Both the position numbers and the translations under genes were made by a program. The notes under the pieces are model-generated. The model was not told where the DNA came from, did not search any database, and was given only the letters and a program-made list of their open reading frames with translations. From contig CAKRLV010000003.1 of NCBI GenBank assembly GCA_934359755.1, positions 62,001 to 126,000 on the forward strand: a stretch of 64,000 bases of DNA, in the 5' to 3' direction. This document shows, piece by piece, positions 18,660-27,555 of the stretch. Each line of letters opens with the position of its first letter. The first letter of the stretch is position 1. This stretch comes from an uncultured Agathobacter sp. (GTDB taxonomy: Bacteria > Bacillota > Clostridia > Lachnospirales > Lachnospiraceae).

Positions 18660-20216
18660 ATGAAAAAGACAAATAAAAAGAAATCAGAAATTACAATTGA
18701 AAATGTATTTAAGGAGAAATTTGCGCTGATATATACCGGCTTTATAATAGTAGTATTCAGTCTGTTTTATCAGGATGCATTTTTCAATATTGCGCAGGCA
18801 AAGAGAGGAATATACATATGGTCAACTGCAGTGTTTGCAGTACTTATGATTATGCTCTCTATGTATAGCGCAATTGGTTGTATTAAGAATCATGAAAAAA
18901 ACAAACATGACATTATAGATTTTCTCATGCTTATGCTAATAGCATCATGGGGAATTGGCATGTTTTTTGCGATAAATCCTAAGGAATCATTTCTTGGAGA
19001 ATATAATAAGTGTACAGGGCTTATTATGTATGTGACAGGTATTGTTGCCATGTACTATATTTCAAAATATCTGCATTGGAAGGTAGAACTGGTGTGGAGT
19101 ATTCTTTTTGCGACAACAGTGGTATATATTTTACAGATATTAAATAGATTTAATATAGACCCACTTGGAATGTATAATGAGATAGCTGATGACCAGAGGA
19201 GAGCATATCTTAGCACTCTTGGACATGGTAACTATAATGCCGCATACAACTGTCTGACAATAGTTATAATTATGGTGTTTTTCTATCTCTGTAGGGAAAA
19301 AATATCTAAGATAGTATATGGTATCCTGCTTTTTACAGGATTTGCGGGTTCTATAAGCTGTTGCGCAGATAGTGTATATCTTGGAATAGGTGTTGCGTTT
19401 GTAGTGCTGCTTGGATATTCATTTGCGCATATGGATAAATGGTGGAATTTCTACATAGAACTGGCAATATTTTGGGCGGCGCAGCTATCGATTGCTCTTA
19501 TAAACAAGATTTTTCCAGACAAGGCTACTGGATTCTGGGGCATATCAGAAAGTATGATTGATTTTAAATTAATCGGTGAAGAATTGATAGTATTAGTGTT
19601 GATTTTGGGATTGATTAAATTCCTATATACTAAGATGTCAAAGAATGCACAGCTTGTGTCAAAGATATATACCATAGCCGTTGTAGCGGTTGTGATACTT
19701 GGAATTTTGACGATGGTGATTGTCAATATTATGGGGATTGACAGCGGAGTGTTGGGTGGACTTTATATTGATGATGACTGGGGATCAAGCAGAGGTTCAA
19801 TATGGAAGACTATAGTAGCACTACTTAAGGCGTCTTCGATAGGACACCTGTTGTTTGGATATGGACACAATATGGTAAAGGATGCGCTTAATATGGTGCT
19901 TGGTACTGATACTAATAATGTCGGTGAGGCAATAGCAGATGCACATAATGTATTCCTCAACTCACTTGTGACATCCGGAATAGTTGGAACAGTTATTTTT
20001 ACTTCTATTATAGTGTTGATCTTATACCGTGGATTTAAGCTTTTAAAAGAGAACGAAAGAGGGTTGTTTGTTGTAATCGGATTGCTTGCATATGTTGCGC
20101 AGGGAATGATAAATGGACCACAGAGTATCACCACGCCTGTATTTCTGATTGAATTGGGAATATTCTGGAATCTGGTGCGTACTGAGACTATTGGAGATAA
20201 GAATAGTGAAAAATAA
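18660..20216 (+). CDS. O-antigen ligase/polymerase-like membrane protein (Wzy_C type)
   Basis: The protein has 518 residues and roughly twelve hydrophobic segments after a basic N-terminus (MKKTNKKK). A large external loop at about residues 370-445 precedes the last helices and holds GSSRGSIWKTIVALLKAS and the H of DAHNVFLNSLVTSG. This arrangement is typical of the O-antigen ligase domain. It would ligate or polymerise polyprenyl-linked glycans on the outer face. The frame could extend upstream to 18513, but that would run through a strong terminator and a promoter, so the ATG at 18660 is preferred. No ribosome site precedes it. Its end overlaps the following lipoprotein gene by 11 bases. Confidence 0.8.
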   Translation: MKKTNKKKSEITIENVFKEKFALIYTGFIIVVFSLFYQDAFFNIAQAKRGIYIWSTAVFAVLMIMLSMYSAIGCIKNHEKNKHDIIDFLMLMLIASWGIGMFFAINPKESFLGEYNKCTGLIMYVTGIVAMYYISKYLHWKVELVWSILFATTVVYILQILNRFNIDPLGMYNEIADDQRRAYLSTLGHGNYNAAYNCLTIVIIMVFFYLCREKISKIVYGILLFTGFAGSISCCADSVYLGIGVAFVVLLGYSFAHMDKWWNFYIELAIFWAAQLSIALINKIFPDKATGFWGISESMIDFKLIGEELIVLVLILGLIKFLYTKMSKNAQLVSKIYTIAVVAVVILGILTMVIVNIMGIDSGVLGGLYIDDDWGSSRGSIWKTIVALLKASSIGHLLFGYGHNMVKDALNMVLGTDTNNVGEAIADAHNVFLNSLVTSGIVGTVIFTSIIVLILYRGFKLLKENERGLFVVIGLLAYVAQGMINGPQSITTPVFLIELGIFWNLVRTETIGDKNSEK

Positions 20217-21111
20217 AATATTAGCAATTACTTTTGTACTCTTAGCTGTATGTGCAATTGCAGGATGCGGTAAGGATGCTCAGAAATCAGAAAGCAATAT
20301 AGAAAAACGGGATGGAGCCACGGCAGATGGTAATAGCAGTGGGACAGGGCAAAGTGCAGATGATATGTTACATTTTGTCGATGCTCATGGGCAATGGTAT
20401 GATGTAAAGATTGACCATTTAGTATCAAAGAATGAAATTGAGTGGAAATATTTGGAAAATGACGGACAAATTCTGAATTATGAAGGCAATCCGTCATACA
20501 CAATTAAAAAGGGCGTAGATGTTTCAAAATATCAGGGGGATATTGATTGGAAACTTGTAAAAGAGGATGGCTATGAATTTGCGATTATAAGGATTGGATT
20601 CAGAGGTTATGGTGAATCAGGAAAAATTGTGGAGGATGAACGCTTTAGAGAATACATAAAGGAGGCTCATGCAGCTGGACTTGATGTTGGAGTGTATTTC
20701 TTTTCACAGGCAGTCAATGAACAGGAGGCGGTAGAAGAGGCTGACTTTGTGCTGGATATGTTAGACGGACAGAGTTTGGAACTTCCTATTACATATGATC
20801 CTGAACTTATAAAAGATGATGAGGCACGTACTGACAATGTATCGGGAGAGCAGTTTACTGCAAATACAATTGCCTTCTGCGAGAGAATCAGGCAGGCGGG
20901 ATATCAGCCGATGGTATATAGCAACATGTACTGGGAGGCATTTTTATTTGATATGACAAAGATTGAAGATTACCCGATATGGTATGCAGATTATGAACTG
21001 ATACCGCAGACACCATATAAATTTGAGTACTGGCAGTATACCGAAAAGGGTAGTGTAAATGGAATCACAGGCGGATGTGATATTGATGTACATTTTATAG
21101 AGAACAAGTAA
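20206..21111 (+). CDS. Lipoprotein GH25 lysozyme
   Basis: The protein has 301 residues. It starts at a GTG (20206) with GGAG at 20193-20196; an earlier ATG at 20149 would place 19 unrelated residues ahead of a clear lipoprotein signal (hydrophobic core, then AIAGC with the lipid-bearing Cys). A Ser/Gly-rich linker follows. From about residue 105 the protein is a GH25 muramidase: GVDVSKYQGDIDWKLVK, IIRIGFRGYG, LDVGVYFFSQAVN, and the catalytic Asp-x-Glu in LPITYDPELI. ENDING motifs such as WQYTEKGSVNGITGG and CDIDVHF also fit. It would hydrolyse the MurNAc-GlcNAc bond of peptidoglycan from the outer membrane face. It may open the wall at sites of polymer attachment (inference). Confidence 0.92.
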   Translation: MKNKILAITFVLLAVCAIAGCGKDAQKSESNIEKRDGATADGNSSGTGQSADDMLHFVDAHGQWYDVKIDHLVSKNEIEWKYLENDGQILNYEGNPSYTIKKGVDVSKYQGDIDWKLVKEDGYEFAIIRIGFRGYGESGKIVEDERFREYIKEAHAAGLDVGVYFFSQAVNEQEAVEEADFVLDMLDGQSLELPITYDPELIKDDEARTDNVSGEQFTANTIAFCERIRQAGYQPMVYSNMYWEAFLFDMTKIEDYPIWYADYELIPQTPYKFEYWQYTEKGSVNGITGGCDIDVHFIENK

Positions 21112-21125
21112 AAATACAAATTTTC

Positions 21126-21155
21126 TTGTAACTATGTGAGTGATTTGAATGTAAT
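21126..21155 (+). promoter_or_regulatory. Possible promoter for the SGNH gene pair
   Basis: TTGTAA (21126-21131), an 18-base spacer and TGTAAT (21150-21155). No terminator is seen between 21112 and 21211, so read-through from upstream is also possible. Confidence 0.35.
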
Positions 21156-21211
21156 GGGGAAGATATTACTACTATTATAAAATAATATGAAAGAGATGTA
21201 AGTATATTACG

Positions 21212-23812
21212 ATGAAGAAAATCAGGATAAAATTATTAGTATTTATAGCATTGATTGCGGTTTCTTTTATAGTTCCGCAGAGAATATATGCGACAGAAAA
21301 TCAGGAAAATGAGCAGGGTGAACAGCGTTCACGAAGCGAAGAATCAAAGATAAATATATGTGACACCAAAGAACTGACACTTAGATACGATGACCACACG
21401 AACCTAGATGACATTATGGGTGAAGGTTATGTGGTTGCGCAGATAGTTAATGACGAAATACATTCAAGAAGCGTAAGCAAAGGTGTTGTGACAGAACAGA
21501 GTGATAAACACATTGTCACCCTAAAAGAAAATTCAAATAAAGAATTTGATGCATCTGCAATCGGAAGTGGATACATTTTAGCTGTCAGGTCAGCAGATTA
21601 TGATATAGCTAAACAGATTATAAATAATACATACACAGGCGAAAAGAAAATTATAGATGCTACGAAGATAAATATAAGCGTATCCCCAGCCAGACTTACA
21701 ATGCTTTTTGTGGCAGGGCAGAGCAATGCGCAGGGTTCTTGTTCTTTAAATACAGGATATCATCCGGAAGATTCTGTAGTAAATAAGGAAGGAACAGTGT
21801 ACTCAACATATGCGCCGTATACAGCAGCTGCAGGCAAATATACAACAGGAATACAGGATATTAAAGCCTGCAATATCACAAATATTGATAAATTTGCAGC
21901 TGGAAATCTGACATCAGGCAAATCTGTCCATGGTGGAAATCTCACATACGGAATTGATTCACTTACATATGCGGGGAATGGCAAAACAGGAATTGATGGA
22001 GCACTGGCGTATGAGTGGAACAGATTGTCAGGAGACAAAGTCTGGGTTATTAATGCAGGCGCACCTGGTACGAGCAGTAATCTATGGGTTCCAGGAGCAG
22101 AGTGTTACGAGAGAGCAGTTGCGCTATTTAATATGTGCAGCGCAACAGCACAGGCAGAGGTTGCAGCAGGTCATTATGTGATGGGAAATAAGCTTATGTT
22201 CTGGCTTCAGGGGGAGCAGGATGCTAAGACAAAAGTGTCGAATGATACATATATGACCAATTTCATGGCTATGTACAACGGAATGACCGCAGCATGTGGA
22301 ATAGAACATACTGGAATAATTGCAGTAAGGGCATCTACAGGTAGTTACCAGAATTATGATGAATTGAAGCTTACATGTTCGAGGTATTCGCAGTATGCTA
22401 TCGCAAATCGCAGCGCATATGACAACATCTCAATGGTATCAAATATAAATGAAAAATGGGTATCAGACCAGGACGTTGCGCAGTACTTCTGGGGAAAATA
22501 TAGTGGTGGATATCTCACATACCCACTTAGAAGCAATGCAACAATAGGCGTAATACCAACAACAGTTGCGCAGGTACACAATGAAATCCATTATGCACAG
22601 GTTGGACATAATGAAAATGGAATAGATGCTGCTTTTAATATGTTCTATATACTTAATCCTCAAAGAGTGGGCTTAGATGCAGGAACAACTACCTCTACCA
22701 ATGTAAAATGGAGGGATGAAAGCGGATATTATGCTGGTGTTCTTTTAAGCAGTGCAGGCAGACAGCTTGTGTTTTCAGCAGAAATAACGCCACTTTATAA
22801 TGCAAATAAAGTATCATTTTCGTACAATCCACAGTATATGTCATATGATACTTTAACGGGAAGATATGTAGGTATCGCAGCAGGTGATACACAGATTAGC
22901 GCAAGTGATATATATGGCAATATACTTTCTTCGCTGGATGTTAATCTTTCCGCAGCTTCAATACCGGGATTTTCGGTAAAGCAGACAACGGTGCAATCCA
23001 ATACCATTACATGGACAACAACAGACGAAGCAACATCATATCGTCTTTATCGCAGTATTGATTCCGGTGCATGGACCGCAATAGGAGATTTTACTGATAC
23101 AAGTTATATAGATACAGATCTTGGATATGAACATACATATTCATATATGCTTCAGGCATATTACGGAAGAGCTGGTGTGTGGAGTGACGCTACGAAAGTA
23201 TACACAACTACACAGCTTGCAAGGACTAAGCTTAACAAGATTAAGAATGAGGAAAAAGGGATAAGGCTTACATGGGATGTTGTAAAAGGGGCGCAGGGAT
23301 ATTATATCTATAGAAAAGATGGAACTTCCAATAAATGGAAAAAGATTTCAAATATTCGAACAGCTTCCCGGATAGAATATCTTGATAGAAAAGTAAATAA
23401 CGCAAAAGCGTATACTTATAAGGTTGTCGCATATAATAAGCTCGGTGAATGGCCACAACAGAATACAAGAAGCATATGTTATGTTGCACCGAATAGCATC
23501 ACAAGGCTGAGTGTAAATAAAAAGGAACTTGTAAGTGCATCGTGGCGTAAAAATACCCGGGCAACAGGCTATCAGCTTAAGATAATAACAGGCAAGAAAA
23601 CAAAGATTATTAATATCAATAATAGAAACAGCAACAATAGAAAGTTTAAGCTTTTACCCAAAAATAAGTCTGCCAGGATATATATAAGAAGTTTTATTAA
23701 AGCTTCAGGTAAGACATATTATTCAGCCTGGAGTAAAGAAAAAACAGTAAAAAATAACAATAAAAATAGCAAGAAAAATAACAAGAAAAATAACAATAAA
23801 AATATCAGATAA
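21212..23812 (+). CDS. Secreted SGNH/sialate-O-acetylesterase-like protein with FnIII domains
   Basis: The protein has 866 residues. The signal peptide ends near residue 27 (RIYA then TE). Residues about 45-160 are a beta-rich N-terminal module. Residues about 163-480 resemble the SASA/CE6 esterase family: LFVAGQSNAQG with candidate nucleophile Ser171, WLQGEQD at 331-337, and a C-terminal VGHNENGID block with candidate His466. A bacterial Ig-like stretch follows, then three FnIII-like repeats (about 585-845), each with a TWD/SWR-type strand and a tYxY motif. The last 25 residues are almost only Lys, Asn and Ser. It would remove acyl groups from an extracellular polymer. The acyltransferase at 14014 is a natural counterpart. 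The next gene is a paralogue with an altered active site. Confidence 0.8.
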   Translation: MKKIRIKLLVFIALIAVSFIVPQRIYATENQENEQGEQRSRSEESKINICDTKELTLRYDDHTNLDDIMGEGYVVAQIVNDEIHSRSVSKGVVTEQSDKHIVTLKENSNKEFDASAIGSGYILAVRSADYDIAKQIINNTYTGEKKIIDATKINISVSPARLTMLFVAGQSNAQGSCSLNTGYHPEDSVVNKEGTVYSTYAPYTAAAGKYTTGIQDIKACNITNIDKFAAGNLTSGKSVHGGNLTYGIDSLTYAGNGKTGIDGALAYEWNRLSGDKVWVINAGAPGTSSNLWVPGAECYERAVALFNMCSATAQAEVAAGHYVMGNKLMFWLQGEQDAKTKVSNDTYMTNFMAMYNGMTAACGIEHTGIIAVRASTGSYQNYDELKLTCSRYSQYAIANRSAYDNISMVSNINEKWVSDQDVAQYFWGKYSGGYLTYPLRSNATIGVIPTTVAQVHNEIHYAQVGHNENGIDAAFNMFYILNPQRVGLDAGTTTSTNVKWRDESGYYAGVLLSSAGRQLVFSAEITPLYNANKVSFSYNPQYMSYDTLTGRYVGIAAGDTQISASDIYGNILSSLDVNLSAASIPGFSVKQTTVQSNTITWTTTDEATSYRLYRSIDSGAWTAIGDFTDTSYIDTDLGYEHTYSYMLQAYYGRAGVWSDATKVYTTTQLARTKLNKIKNEEKGIRLTWDVVKGAQGYYIYRKDGTSNKWKKISNIRTASRIEYLDRKVNNAKAYTYKVVAYNKLGEWPQQNTRSICYVAPNSITRLSVNKKELVSASWRKNTRATGYQLKIITGKKTKIININNRNSNNRKFKLLPKNKSARIYIRSFIKASGKTYYSAWSKEKTVKNNNKNSKKNNKKNNNKNIR

Positions 23813-23838
23813 ATTGCTAAGTAAACAGGAGATACTTT

Positions 23839-26280
23839 ATGAGAAGATTTCTGGGATATGTTTTTATAATAGGAAGTATAATAGCTGCTTTTACAGTGAG
23901 CGGTTCATGTACGATGATATATGCACAGGATGGTTCTGCCATTAATATCACAGACAGCATTAACAGGACATTGGAATATGATGACCAGCTGTCTATAAGG
24001 GAGATAGTCGGCGGTGACTATGTGGTGGCATCTATCGAGAATGAAAATATATCATCATATCAGGTTGAGGCAGGAGCACTTACCACGAATGCAGATACAG
24101 CAGTGGTTGCGCTTAAGTCAGGATCAGATATTAATATTCGTGTGGCTGGAATAGGAACAGCTAAGATTACAGTTGTTGAAAAGGATAAATTAGACACTGC
24201 AAGGAAGATAATTGCAGGAACATACGATGGCGGGCAGGTTACAATTGATGCAGTCCAGATTAACGTAAATGCAGTTCCGGCAAGACTTACAATGCTTTTT
24301 GTAGCGGGCGGTGGCAGCATGCAGGGAATATGTACAGATAAAAGTGGTTATCATCCAGAGGACTCGGCTGCGGCACCCGTTGGTGAGGTATATTCAACAT
24401 ATGCACCTTCATCGGATACATATGCAAACAATATAACCGGAAGTTCTTTGCTGGGTGAATGCACTACTGCCAATGCAGGCAAATATGTGGCTGGAAATCT
24501 ATGCGATGATATAAGCATATCAGGCGATTCTCTTATGTATTCAACAGATGCACTTACGACATCAGGAGTTGGAAAAGCAGGAATCGACGGTGCACTTGCA
24601 TATGAATGGAACAAATTATCAGGTGATAAAGTGTGGATTATAAATGCCTCGGCAGAAGATGGAACATCGGCAGAATGGAACAGTAATGGGGCAAGTTATA
24701 AGAGAGCTAAAGCAGTATTTGAGTATGCAGTAAATACAGCATCAGCAGAGATTGCGGCAGGACATTATGTTGCCGGAAACAGGATTATGTATTGGCTGCA
24801 AGGTGAGAAGGAAGAAGGAGTTTCCGTAGACGAATATGCAAAGAATTTTGCTTCTATGTATACAGGAATGGAATCAGCAACAGGATTTGAAAAGTTAGGA
24901 ATTATTCCAGTACGTTCTTCCATGAAATTTGAGCAGTACATGATTATTATGAACAGTGCATATCCAAAGGCATGTATAGCAACAAATATTAATGAAAAAT
25001 GGACATCAGATAAAAATGTCGAAGCATATTTTAAAAAGGCATATGCGTCAGGAAAATTTGATTATTCACTCAGACAGACAGCAACAATTAAGGAGGTTCC
25101 AACCAAGCTTGAAGATGTAACCGATGGTACATATTACTCACAGATTGCACACAATGAAAATGGCATAGATGCATCTATGAATATGTATTACATTTTCAAT
25201 AACAGCAATGTACCACAGTCAGGCAGCAAAATATCATGGAGAGATGCCGACGGTAAAAATGTATCCCAGATTACGATGGGAGTTGGACAGATTGCCGTAT
25301 TTGAACCATATTTTTCCACAGTTTACAACGCATCTGAATTTACTTATACATTAAGTGGCAGGAACATCAAATATGATAAGGCAGCAGGTACATATTTAGC
25401 TGTCAAAACGGGAAATGCTAAAATTATTGCAAAGGATAAGACGGGAGCAGTTGTTGCAACATTACAGATTAAAATAAAACAAATGCAAAGTCCTGATATT
25501 TCTCTGGAGAATACATCACGTACTATAGAACTCAGCTGGAAAGCAGTAAATGATGCGGATAAGTATATTGTTTATAGAAAAACAGGCAAAGAAAAATGGA
25601 AAAAGCTTAAAGAAACTACAGAACTTCAGTATACTGACAAAAAGGTCAAAGCGGGTGTCACGTACTCTTATAAGGTGACTGCGCATTACAGTAGAATCGA
25701 TAAATGGAGTGCAGGTAAAGCAAAGCGCATATGCAGGCTTGCTCCTATGTCTATAAAGAAAGCAGAGTGTATAAAAGGTGGAATAAAGCTCAGCTGGAAT
25801 CAGGCGAAAGGCGCAAAGGGCTATTATGTATACAGGGTAAATTCAAAAGGCAGGTGGAGCAAAATTGCTACTGTAAAAGGTGGCAGACATCTTGATTATA
25901 CCGATAGGAAAGTTTCAAATGGAACTGTCTACCAGTACAAGGTTATCTCTTATAATGGTGCATATACAAGCACAGAGAAGGTGTCCTGTTACTGGGCATA
26001 TCTGTCACCAGTCAAAGTTACAGGTTTGCAGGTGGACAATACCAATAAGTCGGTGACAAGCTGGTCTAGAAACGCCAAGGCATCAGGTTATGAGGTAGAG
26101 GTCACAACAGGAACTGGAACAAGAATTATCAACACAGGAAGTAACAGTATATTGCAGGCGCAGTTCTATGCTCTTGGCAGTGATAAGAAGATAAAGGTTC
26201 GTGTGAGGGCTTATATTGCGGACAGCAATGGGGTATATTATTCAGCATGGAGTAGTGCAAAGAGCATATCTAAAGATTAA
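23839..26280 (+). CDS. Secreted SGNH-like paralogue with degenerate active site (probable pseudoenzyme)
   Basis: The protein has 813 residues with a signal peptide ending near residue 32 (MIYA then QD). It is collinear with the preceding protein through the N-terminal module, the SGNH-like domain and three FnIII-like domains, but lacks the Lys/Asn tail. The nucleophile block reads LFVAGGGSMQG in place of LFVAGQSNAQG, so the aligned Ser171 is Gly159 here, with a Ser one residue later. The second block is WLQGEKE (319-325) rather than WLQGEQD, so the Asp is Glu. The C-terminal AHNENGID block with His438 is intact. Scaffold conservation with loss of the nucleophile suggests a carbohydrate-binding or partner role rather than esterase activity (inference). 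It is 26 bases downstream and probably in the same operon. Confidence 0.8.
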   Translation: MRRFLGYVFIIGSIIAAFTVSGSCTMIYAQDGSAINITDSINRTLEYDDQLSIREIVGGDYVVASIENENISSYQVEAGALTTNADTAVVALKSGSDINIRVAGIGTAKITVVEKDKLDTARKIIAGTYDGGQVTIDAVQINVNAVPARLTMLFVAGGGSMQGICTDKSGYHPEDSAAAPVGEVYSTYAPSSDTYANNITGSSLLGECTTANAGKYVAGNLCDDISISGDSLMYSTDALTTSGVGKAGIDGALAYEWNKLSGDKVWIINASAEDGTSAEWNSNGASYKRAKAVFEYAVNTASAEIAAGHYVAGNRIMYWLQGEKEEGVSVDEYAKNFASMYTGMESATGFEKLGIIPVRSSMKFEQYMIIMNSAYPKACIATNINEKWTSDKNVEAYFKKAYASGKFDYSLRQTATIKEVPTKLEDVTDGTYYSQIAHNENGIDASMNMYYIFNNSNVPQSGSKISWRDADGKNVSQITMGVGQIAVFEPYFSTVYNASEFTYTLSGRNIKYDKAAGTYLAVKTGNAKIIAKDKTGAVVATLQIKIKQMQSPDISLENTSRTIELSWKAVNDADKYIVYRKTGKEKWKKLKETTELQYTDKKVKAGVTYSYKVTAHYSRIDKWSAGKAKRICRLAPMSIKKAECIKGGIKLSWNQAKGAKGYYVYRVNSKGRWSKIATVKGGRHLDYTDRKVSNGTVYQYKVISYNGAYTSTEKVSCYWAYLSPVKVTGLQVDNTNKSVTSWSRNAKASGYEVEVTTGTGTRIINTGSNSILQAQFYALGSDKKIKVRVRAYIADSNGVYYSAWSSAKSISKD

Positions 26281-26288
26281 TTTTTAAG

Positions 26289-26313
26289 GGACACGCATGA
26301 GCGTGTCCTTTAT
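26289..26313 (+). terminator. Intrinsic terminator after the SGNH pair
   Basis: An 8-base stem GGACACGC / GCGTGTCC with loop ATGA is followed by TTTATGTT. The T-run is short but the stem is strong. Confidence 0.8.
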
Positions 26314-26391
26314 GTTATAAGAAAATTGGTAATTTTCAAGGAATGAACTGTTGCAGATTTTCTTAATAAAATATTAAATTAAAAAAAGTTC

Positions 26392-26422
26392 TTGACGTGA
26401 CGTTACGTCACTCTTTTATACT
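26392..26422 (+). promoter_or_regulatory. rml promoter with a perfect palindrome in a 19-base spacer
   Basis: TTGACG (26392-26397) and TATACT (26417-26422) are separated by 19 bases. The sequence 26397-26411 is an exact inverted repeat, GTGACGT-T-ACGTCAC. A dyad lying in an over-long spacer is the layout of promoters activated by MerR-family proteins. A simple repressor operator would also fit. Confidence 0.6.
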
Positions 26423-26472
26423 ATGCTCATATTGATGGAACATGTAGTATTAATGTTGAAAAGGAGAACAAT

Positions 26473-27369
26473 ATGAAAGGTATCATCTTAGCGGGTGGAT
26501 CAGGAACACGTTTATATCCACTGACAATGGTAACATCGAAGCAGCTGCTTCCTATTTATGACAAGCCAATGATTTATTATCCTATGTCTGTTCTGATGAA
26601 TGCAGGAATCCGTGAAATTCTTATCATCTCTACACCACAGGATACACCTCGTTTCAAGGAATTGCTTGGTGATGGACATCAGTTTGGTGTTGAGTTATCA
26701 TATGCAGTCCAGCCAAGTCCAGATGGATTAGCACAGGCATTTATCATCGGAGCAGATTTTATTGGTGATGATAGTGTTGCGATGGTATTGGGTGACAATA
26801 TATTTGCAGGTCATGGACTTAATAAACGACTTCATGCAGCAGTTGATAATGCAGCAACAGGAAAAGGTGCTACTGTATTCGGATATTATGTAGATGACCC
26901 TGAGCGTTTTGGTATAGTTGAATTTGACAAGAATGGAAAGGCTGTTTCTATCGAGGAGAAGCCATCACATCCAAAGAGCAACTACTGTGTTACAGGACTT
27001 TATTTCTACGACAATAAGGTTGTTGAGTATGCTAAGAATCTCGCTCCTTCAGCTCGTGGAGAGTTAGAAATTACAGACCTCAACAGAATTTATCTTGAGG
27101 ACGGAGAACTTAATGTAGAGCTTCTCGGACAGGGATTTACATGGCTTGACACAGGAACACATGAGTCACTTGTCGATGCTACAAACTTTGTTAAGACAGT
27201 TGAGACACATCAGCACCGTAAGATAGCATGTCTTGAAGAAATTGCATATCTTAACGGATGGATTTCAAAAGATGACATTCTTAATGTATATGAGATACTC
27301 AAGAAGAACCAGTATGGTCAGTATCTTAAGGATGTTCTTGATGGAAAATATCAGGAGAATTTATACTAG
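26473..27369 (+). CDS. rmlA: Glucose-1-phosphate thymidylyltransferase RmlA
   Basis: RmlA makes dTDP-glucose from glucose-1-phosphate and dTTP, the first step to dTDP-L-rhamnose. The 298-residue length is standard. The nucleotide loop [13 protein letters not shown] (from residue 6) is followed by [27 protein letters not shown] carries the metal-binding Asp, and [20 protein letters not shown] and [11 protein letters not shown] are further family blocks. AAGGAG lies just upstream of the ATG. It heads the rmlABDC operon under its own promoter and supplies rhamnose for the wall polymer made nearby. Confidence 0.97.
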   Translation: MKGIILAGGSGTRLYPLTMVTSKQLLPIYDKPMIYYPMSVLMNAGIREILIISTPQDTPRFKELLGDGHQFGVELSYAVQPSPDGLAQAFIIGADFIGDDSVAMVLGDNIFAGHGLNKRLHAAVDNAATGKGATVFGYYVDDPERFGIVEFDKNGKAVSIEEKPSHPKSNYCVTGLYFYDNKVVEYAKNLAPSARGELEITDLNRIYLEDGELNVELLGQGFTWLDTGTHESLVDATNFVKTVETHQHRKIACLEEIAYLNGWISKDDILNVYEILKKNQYGQYLKDVLDGKYQENLY

Positions 27370-27370
27370 T

Positions 27371-27522
27371 TATATAGCATGTAGCAGTGTTATTAATTTA
27401 CATCAGATTATATAGCATATAGCAGTGTTATTAATTTACATCGGATTATATAGCATATGGCAGTGTTATTAATTTACATCGGATTATATAGCATATGGCA
27501 GTGTTATTAATTTATATCAGAT
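27371..27522 (+). repeat. Four tandem copies of a 38-bp repeat between rmlA and rmlB
   Basis: Copies begin at 27371, 27409, 27447 and 27485, each exactly 38 bases long. Each starts TATATAGCAT, has GCAGTGTTATTAATTTA in the middle and ends CATCAGAT, CATCGGAT or TATCAGAT. Copies differ at only a few positions, and copies 2 and 3 at only one (ATA/ATG in GCATATRG). The array fills the rmlA-rmlB gap and begins just after the rmlA stop. Confidence 0.95.
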
Positions 27523-27555
27523 TTAGAACAAATAGTTATTATAAGGAGAAACAAT

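Noticed and set aside
20149..20205. ATG start of the GH25 lipoprotein at 20149
   Set aside because: It adds 19 residues before the lipoprotein signal; the GTG at 20206 has GGAG at correct spacing and restores a normal signal peptide.
27371..27522. CRISPR array
   Set aside because: The 38-bp units are directly adjacent with no spacers between them, and there are no cas genes.
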